Source: Cryptomeria japonica (Eukaryota > Streptophyta > Pinopsida > Cupressales > Cupressaceae). Taken from it: a stretch of 64,000 bases of DNA. Positions within the stretch are counted from its first letter, which is position 1; each line of letters opens with the position of its first letter. Location of the stretch: the NCBI RefSeq assembly GCF_030272615.1, contig NC_081408.1:304207450-304271449 (forward strand), read 5' to 3'. The notes beneath the pieces were generated by a model. The model saw only the letters and a program-made list of their open reading frames with translations, searched no databases and was not told where the DNA came from. The position numbers and the translations under genes were made by a program. Below, piece after piece: positions 1-9,469 of the stretch.

Positions 1-278
1 GTTGCTCCCTTTTCTTCTATAAAAAGGGAAATCAAGGCCATTAGAAGGGTTCCTTTTGGGGGGGTCTCTTGAGGGTTCCAAAATTATGGTGCCTTTGGGG
101 TTCCTTTTTTGGTTCCAATAGTGATTCTAGACTCTAGGTGAAGGGAGCAAGTTGTATAGTCATTTACAGAGCAAATGAAAAGCATTTAGTGTCAAGCTTT
201 GTGCAGGTTCTTGAAGGAGTTATATAGAAATTAAATTCTGATCTATTTCTCTCTGATGTATAATTCTATCTCTTTCAA

Positions 279-518
279 ATGAACAGAATCATGAGTTTTT
301 TCATTTGTTGCATTGTTATGGTGTATGTAATTTTTCATTTAATGCTTCCTATTATGCCCAGGAATGCAGAATTTTTGTTAGTTTGGTATCATATTAAGGA
401 TTCACCTCATTGTAATTGGTGGGCGGATTACTTAAGGGAAGAGGGTTTTGAGGTCCCAGAAAACTTGCCGAACATACCGATGGATAAGATACATGAAATC
501 TTGAATGTTCACATTGGA
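279..518 (+). pseudogene. DUF411-like fragment (exon-like)
   Basis: A short open frame opens with a hydrophobic segment (about residues 4-25) and continues into a stretch resembling the first half of DUF411 proteins, a family of small proteins of unknown function with a Cys motif. Visible residues are a Cys in the SPHCNWW context followed by YLREEGFEV, matching the family pattern of Cys, Trp, then 'YL..GF.V'. The later conserved Cys-His part of the family is absent; the frame degenerates into a TA microsatellite at about 520-540. A possible splice acceptor (tttcaaatgaacag) precedes the frame at about 272-287, so this could be one exon of a split gene. The neighbours are non-coding. The family assignment is by eye. 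It may be a coincidental match or a pseudogene exon. Confidence 0.35.
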
Positions 519-563
519 ATATATATATATATATATAATTTATATTCATATATACACATATAA

Positions 564-1465
564 TGGCAAGGATACAAAGGTCGAGATACATGTTTATTAT
601 AGGTATGAGGAAATGCCAACTTTATGGAGGAGGGAAAACATGTACATGATAGTCATAGAACACCTCCATATACATTACATAAACATCCATAGCATATAAA
701 ATCATAAGAGTATTAAGAATGAAAGTATCAAACACCACAAAAGATAGTAATACAACATAATTATTAAAACATGCATGCAACTCAATTAAAGGGAATATCT
801 TTTGAGGATCCAATTCCATGATAGATGTTATAGACAAATCACACTTTCATAATCAAAGGCAAACAAGAAAACATATTCACCCACGATGAATCAACTATTA
901 TAATTGGAAGGTCGCTTCATCAAGACAACATCAAGACAACAGACTAATGCCTTATCCTAGAGCATAGAGTCACTTACAATTCAAAGACAACCTAATAATA
1001 AACTTCAATAAGATTCATTTGCAGATAAACAGGAATGAATATGCCATTACATACACAACCCAGATTCATACAAATGATATAATCATCAGATTTGTATTTA
1101 AAAAAATGATTTCAATGGAACCGTCCCAAGAGCTTTAATTCTTTCCTTAAAAGAAATCCTAGAACAATTCCATAATCTGCCTTGTAGACACGTAAATTGA
1201 AAAACCCTTGACCATTCAATTCATAGTGAAAACATAAATTCAACACAAAGACAATTATGTGAAGATCTCAAACTGCAAATGATATTGATATTATATTCAT
1301 AACGATATCAGAAAGTAAATTCAAAATGTGATTCAGATATGCACTTATCAAATTCTTGAACAGTTGAACTATTATAACTGTAGCAGAGTTTTCAACATCA
1401 ATAAAAGTGGCCAACTGGCCATCCCTCTCTACCGATAAAAAAAAACAGTGGCCATCCCTCTCAAA
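564..1465. other. AT-rich sequence, no gene seen
   Basis: I see no coding frame or RNA gene in this AT-rich stretch. Near 1409-1460 the phrase 'tggccatccctct' occurs twice, a small local duplication. Confidence 0.5.
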
Positions 1466-1510
1466 TTAATCTTGAAATCCTTTTATAAGATGAGGATGCA
1501 ACAAGCTTAG

Positions 1511-2380
1511 AATTACTTTGAGGAATCTTGGGTAGCAACCTGACATTTCTTCTTTTGCTTTAGCATGGCTTGCCACCTGTCCACCTCTTTGTCCTTTGGC
1601 CAACTCAATGCCTTTACCTCTTCCAACTTTGCAACTGAATCTATCCATCTGGCATCTATAACTGCCCTGGCCTCAACAATAAACTTCGCATGGTCAACCT
1701 CAACCTTGAATAGTGAATCAAACATACCGCTAAGGAAATCAGCATCAACCTGATCATCTATATGCTTGATTATTTCTTCTTCCTCCAGAATTAAATCAAA
1801 TTCCCTGTTCCAATCAAAAATTGATTTCAATTCTCCATTACTACCATAAATTTAAGGCATTAATTTACTATAACCTTCCCCAAATTTTTGCATTTTTTCA
1901 TTTATAAGCACATCCTTCCCTATGAAAAATGCATAAGCTACATTCATTACCTCCACCATGTCTTTAGTCTCACTGATCTTGGGAGGGAACTCATCATTAT
2001 ACAACATTGCAGTATCTAGCTTATCCATTAATCTACTTCTTCCTGACCAAACATTGAACAAAGGTCCAAGAAAAGCAGCAGCCTCAGAGGATGTTTTACT
2101 TGCCTCTTCCAAAGAAATGTGCAAATCATGCACTACCATCAATTTTCCTTTCAATACATTAATCCTGTGTTTCAGAATTCCTAACACAACAGAGATAGCC
2201 TTGACATTTTGTTCCTTTTCAAGCTTTTCAATTTTCTCTGTGTATTCCTCCATTTTTGTTGTCACATCAACTAGTATTTCTTGTACTTGTTTTGTAATCT
2301 ATAATGGAGGGGGCTCATTTGCATTTTTTTCTTTTAACTCCACTAACTCTTCCTCCAGTTCCACTCGTCGCCTTGCTCAT
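1511..2380 (-). pseudogene. decayed coiled-coil protein gene, family unknown
   Basis: One minus-strand reading frame runs from about 2380 down to 1513 and is broken only by in-frame stops: TAG near 2302 and TAA at 1852-1854. Apart from these the frame is continuous for about 285 codons. The N-terminal part is strongly heptad-like and charged (ELEEELVELKEKN, then EEYTEKIEKLEKEQ), as in a coiled coil. The middle reads like a helical domain (LGPLFNVWSGRSRLMDKLD). The C-terminal part is acidic and helical (WPKDKEVDRWQAMLKQKKK), then an apparent natural stop after DSSK. A splice-acceptor-like tract (ttttctcttgcag) lies just upstream. I do not recognise the family. It could be a host gene copy or an accessory frame of a retroelement; no LTR or reverse transcriptase is attached. 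Confidence 0.5.
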
Positions 2381-2759
2381 TTTAGCTGCAAGAGAAAAAC
2401 TTAACCAATTTTCTAAAATTTCACACACCCAACACTCTAAATTCTCCAATGTTGCTGCAAAGCTCAATTCACTTGATTACCTCGAAGATAGAATCATAGA
2501 ATGCAATTATACAAAATCTTGGCTCGATCATGCAATTTATGGTATTTGGGCATCATCGCTTCTCTCATTAATTGGCACACTTGCATGAACTAGCTATTGT
2601 GGCATTATTCATTAATTCAAAGTTGAAGTACCAGAGCAAAATTTGAATTCATGCCCTTCTAATTAATTGCCATTCAAAAATTTTACAAAACCCGACAAAC
2701 AAGTCCACGTTTCAATCCTTGATTGCTTAGTTACCATTTATAACAATTTGGAAAGTAAC

Positions 2760-3720
2760 CGCCTAACCGGCGAGTTAACGACAATGCTACCAAATCCTCT
2801 TAATTTTGCAAGCTCGCAACCCATTTTACAAATCCTCAAATAATCTCGTGAGTGAGCAACAACCGTTGATCTTCATCAAGCCCTTCAGTCGCAACCTCGC
2901 AATAGCATTTGTAATATTCTTTCTTTACCTGTGAGCTGGCAACCACTGCAATCAAACAAAACAACTTATTTCATCGCAAGCTCGCAACTCAAAACTTAAC
3001 TTGACTTAAACCCTTACAATCCTGCGACAAAAAGACACTTAACCGCCATCGCATGCTCGCAACACTTTTTGACTTAAGACTTACAAACCCGCAAGCATGC
3101 GATGACCACAAAATTAGACCAAAACTTACCTGTCATCAGATTGCAACATAAAATGCTAAACAACTTCAAAACCTGTGAGCAAGTGATGAAACCAACTAAT
3201 CTACGATACCAACCACATCGCATGATCGCAAATTAAAATGACTTAACTGTGAACACCTCGCGACCTTGCAATAACATAAAATCACACCCAGTCACAACCT
3301 CGCAACATAAAATAGTCAAGTGCAAAACATCTTACAAGATAGCAACAACTAAAATCTCCCAGTACTCGCAAGTTCACGACTTAAACTGACTTGATGATAA
3401 AGGACCTATGAGCTAGCGATAACCATAAAATCTCAAACTATTTATCTCTTGACTGCAGCGACCCAGTGAGTACCAAAAAAAATCAATGTTTTATGTTAAT
3501 TACCTTCATAAATAGGCGCAAGCAGTGGTACAGCATGCCCATTAATGACTTACTTGCTAACTCTCACGGCTATAATGTATGGCATCAAACCAACTCGAGA
3601 CCTCGCGACCAAAGCAATTTCATTAACAATCTCTAGCTTGCTAACATAAAATGCTAACACCCAAAAAACTAGAGACCTCGCGATTTAAACCCAAACCAAC
3701 ACTCTCTAACTTACCACTTA
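2760..3720. repeat. region of dispersed CTCGCAAC-type words
   Basis: Across about 950 bp the word CTCGCAAC and close variants (CTCGCGACC, CTCGCAATA, GCATGCTCGCAAC, AGCTCGCAAC) recur at least a dozen times at irregular spacing, always in a similar phrase such as 'acctcgcaacataaaat'. In an otherwise AT-rich surround this looks like a strongly diverged minisatellite or a decayed short tandem array. No open frame is convincing here. Confidence 0.45.
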
Positions 3721-4265
3721 AATTGTTAAACATGAAATTTATCTGTGAGTTAGAGATGAAACATTAAACATGTCTCATTGTCTGACCAACCGTTTGACCA
3801 CACTTGAGGTTGACAAGGACAAATAAAGAGAGGACAACTCATATTTTCAATGCACGACAACTTCGGTTTACCATCCAACTAAGACAAAAAAACAAACACA
3901 AAACCCTAATTGCCATGAACATCATGTTAAGCATTTAATGTAGAACAGTAGAAAGGTTCTAACAGTTATGTAATATGAATAATTTTATGGATCTTGTGAC
4001 ACAAATTGTTACATTTCATGTTCAACATAATGTGGAACCAATTTACTAATAATTCAATTGTTTACTGATAATTCTGCAACTAAATTCTAATTGTTTACTA
4101 ATAATTCAAATTCATAATTAAAAATATGAAATAAGTATCCGTTCTAATTGACAAATTCAAGGAATACAATATCAAAAATCATCAATGACAACTATAGTAT
4201 TGCAAATTGTAATATGACTCAAGAACTGTAGTATAAATACTTATAAATTGACTACTAATTCACTT
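3721..4265. other. AT-rich spacer
   Basis: I see nothing coding. The sequence is AT-rich with repeated phrases such as 'ttgtttactaataattc'. Confidence 0.4.
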
Positions 4266-4272
4266 TAGTGAC

Positions 4273-4822
4273 TCAGTCTGAGGCTTCTATATCCAAAATG
4301 TACTCAAGATCCAGAAACTGACTAGTATTAACAGGTTCATCTTCATTCTGAGTCAGGTATTCAAAAATTTCTTCGTCTTCATGTTGACTCTGAGTCTGCG
4401 ATCCATCATTTGTCTCAGCACTAGCAGTAGCACCACCATCTTTTAAAGTGTTGCACAACCCTCGTCTTTCACGCATGGAATTTCAGATTGCCAATGCCCT
4501 ATCATATGGAAAATCTCTAACATTATACTGAGTTACAAACAACCTCAAGCAAGTTTCCAAATTTTGTCTAATTTGTTTCTAATCTTTGATTTCAAAAGCC
4601 TTAATGCACTGAAAACTCTCTCATCTTCCACCGACCCCAATATCATTGTTTGATATAAATCAACAAGTTTGAAATATTCTGGTATTGCAATATGCAGTAC
4701 TTCACTTTGATCTATCATTTTCCAAAGCCTTGTGATTGATCTAGTTTCAAATGGATTCTCGAATTTATCCAACTGTTGTTTCATACACAATGCAAAGCGT
4801 TTACATTGTTTTTTAAGATGAT
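4273..4822 (-). pseudogene. hAT transposase C-terminal fragment
   Basis: This is the tail of a hAT-superfamily DNA transposase. The upstream piece (4790-4545) holds the hAT dimerisation motif, seen as GSVEDERVFSALRLLKSK followed by IRNKLD. It ends in a stop caused by a frameshift near 4545; the protein resumes in another frame (TCLRLFVTQYNVRDFPYDRA), meets a further stop near 4483, and continues as MRERRGL into an acidic tail ending at 4273. hAT transposases act in the nucleus as dimers, and this domain mediates dimerisation. The BED finger, DUF659 and catalytic core are missing. The fragment abuts the truncated Copia element at about 4820, so a deletion or insertion joined the two. Confidence 0.75.
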
Positions 4823-6045
4823 CTGAATTTAAAATTTAGTGAAATAGATCCTTTACCTTTAACCATGCAGGGTGAGTTGTTACCAAAATTTACTACACCT
4901 CTATTAAATTCTTCAACGAAAAAGAACTTGTTTATATCAACGGTCATGTGGTGTGAGCAACCACTATCTATTATCCATTCATCACCGCTATCCATGTGAG
5001 ACACCAATGCCTTTTCATCAGTTAGATCTTCCTTCATAGCAACAAACACTATCTCCTTATTGCCATCTTCTTCTTATTCTTCATCAGTTACTCCTTCATC
5101 AACTACAACATAGCATTGTTTCTTGCTTTTTCCTTTGAGTTTCTTAAACTTTTCTTTCTTATCAATGTTAGGACAATTAGCAGTTATGTGCCCCATTTTA
5201 TTGCAAGATAAACACTTCAAGGGTAATTTACCTTTGTACTTACCGGTGCCTTTAGGAAATATTTTAACCAATAATACCTCAAGTTCCATCAGATGATCTT
5301 CATCATCACCATCAACTTTGCTACTGCCATGACTAGACCTGTAGTCATGATTACGACAAATATCCTTTCTTTTCCTCATAGATGTATCAGTTACAGAAGC
5401 CTTAAAAGTAGATTTAGGTGGTTTAGAAACACTATTATCAAAGTTGTTTAACTCAAATGCAGTCAACTTTCCAATAAGAGAGTCAACGGTGACTTTATCT
5501 TTAGAAACATATCTCAATTCTTGAATTGCAGAAACTCTAATAGAATATTGTGGTAGGAGAGTTCTAAGAATTTTACTAACAACAACATCATCATTAATCT
5601 TACCTCAAGCACTCTTAATACCACCTATGTCAGCTTCCTTAATCCTTTGTCCATATTGTGCTATGTTTTCACCATCAGCCATTCTCATATCATCAAATTT
5701 ACCTCTTAAACTTTCTTCCTTTTCTCTTTGTACATGTTCATCTCCTCCATAAATCAAGTCTAATTTCTCCCATACCTCATATGTAGTCTCTAATCCATGA
5801 ACATCTATATATTCACAATAAAACAAAGTACTTACAATTTCTTCCAGAGCCTGGATATTTTCTTGTTGATCTTTAAGCTCATTTGGTGTCAAGGGGCTTG
5901 TGGTAGGAGCTACATACTTGTTTACCACATTATTCCAATATTGTGAACCCAATCCTTTAATGCATATCTTCATCTGGTCTTTCCATATCTGGTAGTTGTC
6001 ATTAGTAAACTTTGGACCCTCCTTCTTCATTATCTTTCTTCAGGA
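4813..6045 (-). pseudogene. gag: Copia gag-protease fragment (UBN2, CCHC, AP start)
   Basis: A single minus-strand frame of about 400 codons runs from 6030 to about 4830. The N-terminus is the plant Copia gag type (UBN2 family; FTNDNYQIWKDQM, then GLETTYEVWEKL). It is followed by a zinc knuckle (CLSCNKMGHITANCP, residues C-x2-C-x4-H-x4-C, about 5215-5175) that would bind element RNA. The beginning of the aspartic protease follows, with WIIDSGCSHHMT carrying the D-S-G active-site triad. Two nonsense codons interrupt the otherwise intact frame: TGA at 5605-5607 and TAA at 5074-5076. Integrase, reverse transcriptase and RNase H are absent because the element is cut at about 4820 beside a hAT fragment. 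A PBS and LTR lie directly upstream. Confidence 0.9.
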
Positions 6046-6089
6046 TCTTTCCCTAAAGTTGTTAGGCTTTCTACACACAGAGGACCAAA

Positions 6090-6101
6090 GCTTTGATACC
6101 A
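6090..6101 (-). promoter_or_regulatory. Copia primer-binding site
   Basis: Read on the minus strand this is TGGTATCAAAGC, one base away from the common plant Copia PBS TGGTATCAGAGC, which pairs with the 3' end of initiator tRNA-Met. It sits 2 bp inside the inner edge of the LTR at 6104 and just upstream of gag, which fixes the orientation and the 5' LTR. Confidence 0.85.
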
Positions 6102-6103
6102 AT

Positions 6104-7051
6104 TGTTAATCTTAAAGGATCTGATTAATACTAAGAGGGGGGGTGAATCAGTTTTAACAAGAAATTCAAATCTGAAACTCAGCCTCATAAAACTTTCACC
6201 AAGTTAACAACAAAACCATTTACCAGTTGCAGTATATGTTCATAATCATCTACTAATTTGATTTAACAAGTCTTCACATTAAGTGTTCATTAACCATGCA
6301 TTAACTGAAAGTAAAACATAACAGGACATGAAAATATTCATCATATGAACACCATGTTTTTCATGTGGAAACCCAAATAGGGAGAAACCACGGTGGGAAT
6401 TGGTACCCACAAGAATTATGCACTCTTTCATAATGCACCTTGTTAGGATCCTAGCTCAGTTAGGAGCTTACAAAGATGCCCTGTTAGGAGTAGACCCTGT
6501 TAGGATTCACCCGATTAAGGGATTTAGATGATGAGCCCTGTTAGGAGCTTTGATCAGTTAGGATCAACCTCGCAAGAGGATTTAAGACTCTGATGTAGAG
6601 CTACATTTCTATGGGATTTACAATGTAAGGCCCGTTAGGACCTACCTGGTTAAGGGATTTTGGCTACTACAACTATTAGGGAACAATAGTGAATGATCTA
6701 GATAAAGCAGTTAATTGCTTGCTTGATCAGATCCAATTCTGCTACACTGTGGCAGATCTCTCACAGTCTAGTTCGGCTTCACACTCTTCTTAAAGCCACC
6801 GACACTACAAACATCATCAAACTAACATAAATAACCTTTGCAACTTAGTCGGTTATTAAACCCAAGATACATCAAGCATTTACAATACAGATTATTTCGG
6901 ATCATATAAGATCATCATGCAGATCATTTCAAAATTTTACAAGAACATATCAACTATTGATTGATAATAACTCATCACAGCAACTCGATCTGATACAAAG
7001 TCAAACCCTTAGAACATTCTTCTAATAACTTCGCGACTTCCCAATAAATTC
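6104..7051 (-). repeat. Copia 5' LTR, gag-proximal part
   Basis: This is the inner part of the 5' LTR of the minus-strand Copia element. On the plus strand it opens with TGTTAATCTTAAAGGATC at 6104, the complement of an ...ACA LTR end, next to the PBS. The LTR is interrupted at 7051 by the nested Gypsy-like element and resumes at 14852. The outer LTR end is at 15414, so the whole LTR was about 1.5 kb. The local phrases 'ctgttagga' and 'gttaggatc' recur many times between 6430 and 6660, an internal low-copy repeat. Confidence 0.8.
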
Positions 7052-8257
7052 TATAGTGTCATAAAATTGCGACCCTAACAATTTTTTACTGCACTAGGGT
7101 CCTCACATATGCAAGATCGAATCCTCTAGCTTGATCGGAGACCGGAGATTGCTCAGCCCTCAGAATAGCTTCTTTCTTAGCCTATGCATCACCCCATCCA
7201 CACTCTTCCCTAGAGAAAGGGGTAGAATAGGGGTGTGGTGCCATTGTCCCCCCTTGGACAGGGGTGTGGTGCCCTTATCCTCCTAGGATAGGACATGGTC
7301 CCCCTCTCCTTGCCCTATTTTGGGGTAGGACCCTTCCTAGGGTTGCATTGTTGGTTGTGCATTGGGCGGGAAACTCCCCTGATGTCGGCCTGTGATGAAA
7401 ATCAAATCCACTAACATTTATTTAAGGGACATTAATCCTCTCATTTTCATAGGTTGGATAGGTCAAAGTTGGATAGATTCAAGTTGCACAAGCGATCAAG
7501 CTTTCAAGAGCCTTCAAGCATTCTTTTCTAGCATTGAGCATTCAAGTCAAGGATTCAACCATTGAAGAGGAGATTGATTCCAACATTCAATTCCACACAA
7601 GAATTTCTATCAACATTGCTATCACAACCTCCCTTGACATGATTTACGATTCAGTCTTTCATTTACAGCAACTTGCAAGTACTTTCTTTCATTACATGGT
7701 TAATTCCAAAACTTGGGTTGGACCTAAAGGCAAACCCCCAATCCCAACCCATTTTCCTCTCTTTTTTGTGTGTAGGTTGTAGGTGCGTAGTTGTACTTTC
7801 GGATTCGGGCTCCATTTGCAGAGGTGGAAAAACCCTTTTCATTTCGTGAATTTTTCGGAGGACTGTGTACGTACCTGCCACGATCCAGGCAACTTTTCCT
7901 CAAATTCGCAGGGCGACTTCATCTCGACATATCATTGCCAGATCCTGGTGCATAGCTTCATCCCATATTCTAATCTCAAGTTATAATCAGTTCTTTGTCA
8001 CTTTTTGCACTACATAATTCAATCAATCCCTTTACATTTCAAATAAGGAAGAGGGGATCAACTTACATTCCCATTTCATTCATAATTTAATCTTCTTCTT
8101 GTCAAGAGGTTGAATCTAGTGAATTCTCCTCTCCTCTTCCAAATGTAATTTGGTGAAAAGTGTTTGAAGAGTGATCAATAGTGAAACTCTCATCTCTCTT
8201 TGATGGAAAGGGAAGTTTTCCTCTTGATCTCATCATTCACCATTTTCCCACATTACA
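7052..8257 (+). repeat. left (5') LTR of Gypsy-like element
   Basis: The 1.2-kb LTR matches 13611-14851 along its whole length. It begins TATAGTGTCAT (TG mutated to TA compared with TGTAGTGTCAT in the right copy) and ends CCCACATTACA. A 33-bp stretch present in the right LTR near 14102 is missing here; the gap lies between two GCATTC direct repeats, a typical short-repeat deletion. Confidence 0.85.
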
Positions 8258-8260
8258 TTT

Positions 8261-8274
8261 TGGTGAACCCGATG
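8261..8274 (+). promoter_or_regulatory. candidate primer-binding site of Gypsy-like element
   Basis: TGGTGAACCCGATG lies 3 bp after the left LTR and starts with the TGG expected of a PBS. I cannot assign the tRNA with confidence. Confidence 0.5.
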
Positions 8275-9469
8275 TCTTGCATGCTTTCCTTTGAATAAAA
8301 TTGCATATTTTTCATTTACAAGTTTCAAATTTCTGCAAACTTAGTGGTTAAATCATTAAAAACCCTAGTTTTTAAATTTAAAATTGAACTTGTAATTTGC
8401 AAAAAATTGCTTGTAGTTATCTTAGATCTGAAAATTGTTTTGATTGTCAAATTCAATTTCCTCATTGTCTTGTTCAATTTACAATTAAAATTTACAAAAT
8501 TAAGAAGTTACTTGTTAAAACCCTAATTTTCAAAAATCATCTTGAACTTGTACAAAAATTGGATTTCCACTTAATTTTTAGATTTCTGATTATTATCAGA
8601 TTTGTCTTCAGTCCTACAATTCAAATTTTCAATTTCCCCCCTTTTTCCCAAAATTCAAATTTTAAAATTAAGTGGTTAGGTCATAAAACCTTAATTTTTA
8701 AATTTAATTGGATTTTGTGCAAATTTCAAATCAATTTCATTCCAATTCAAATTTCTAAACATTTTTCAAGGTGTCCCTATCCATTAGGTTTGACCTTTTC
8801 CAAATTTGCAATTCAATCCTCTTTTTCTTCAAAACCCTAATAGGGTCCTATTTTTACATTTGCCCCTTCATTTCGCTCATCTAGAGGTCGTAAAATTCGT
8901 CAATTTTTTGGGGTTAGCTTTAAAATCATCGTAATATCCATCCCTAAAAATTTTGAAAAAAGTTGGTCGGACCATGTGCGTTCCCACCAAGGTCCTCGGC
9001 TTTTTTCTTGAAATTTTGGGAGACTATTATGATTGTATTTAATAGCCTAAATCTAGAAGATTGGTTGATTTTGTTGATTTCTTGTCCCTTTAGAATCAGA
9101 AATACCTTCAAAATTCAACATTTCAAATTTCAAGAAATTTTTTCAAATTAAGAGGTTAATTATAATCTGCCCTGATTTTAAAAATTATGATTTTAAAATT
9201 AAGTGGTATTCCCTTGTCCCTAATTTTAAAATTTCAATTTCCTTTCATTTTTGGAAATTGTGACATTCTCTTCCCCCAACAAAGTTCAAATTGTGTAATC
9301 ATTATTTTCTTAAATTTTGCATTAATCAATTTTGTAAGCTTTGTTCCAAAATTCAAAATTCAAATTTTCCCTCTAGTGCATGAGTTTTACCACTATTATT
9401 CCTACCTATCCTATCCATGTTAGATGAACCATTAGAATTAAGGCTTCCCAAGGTTTAATTACTGAGGAG
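8275..9469 (+). other. AT-rich leader of Gypsy-like element
   Basis: This is untranslated leader between PBS and gag. It is AT-rich with many 'aaatttcaaatt' and 'aaaccctaattt' phrases. Open frames here look like low-complexity artefacts. Confidence 0.5.

Noticed and set aside
7534-7782. Open frame also present near 14094
   Set aside because: It is shared because it lies in both LTRs; no domain and no start context.
8344-9423. Several open frames of 60-147 codons in the Gypsy-like leader
   Set aside because: They consist of Phe/Leu/Ile/Lys-rich low-complexity text from AT-rich DNA and have no domain or conserved order.
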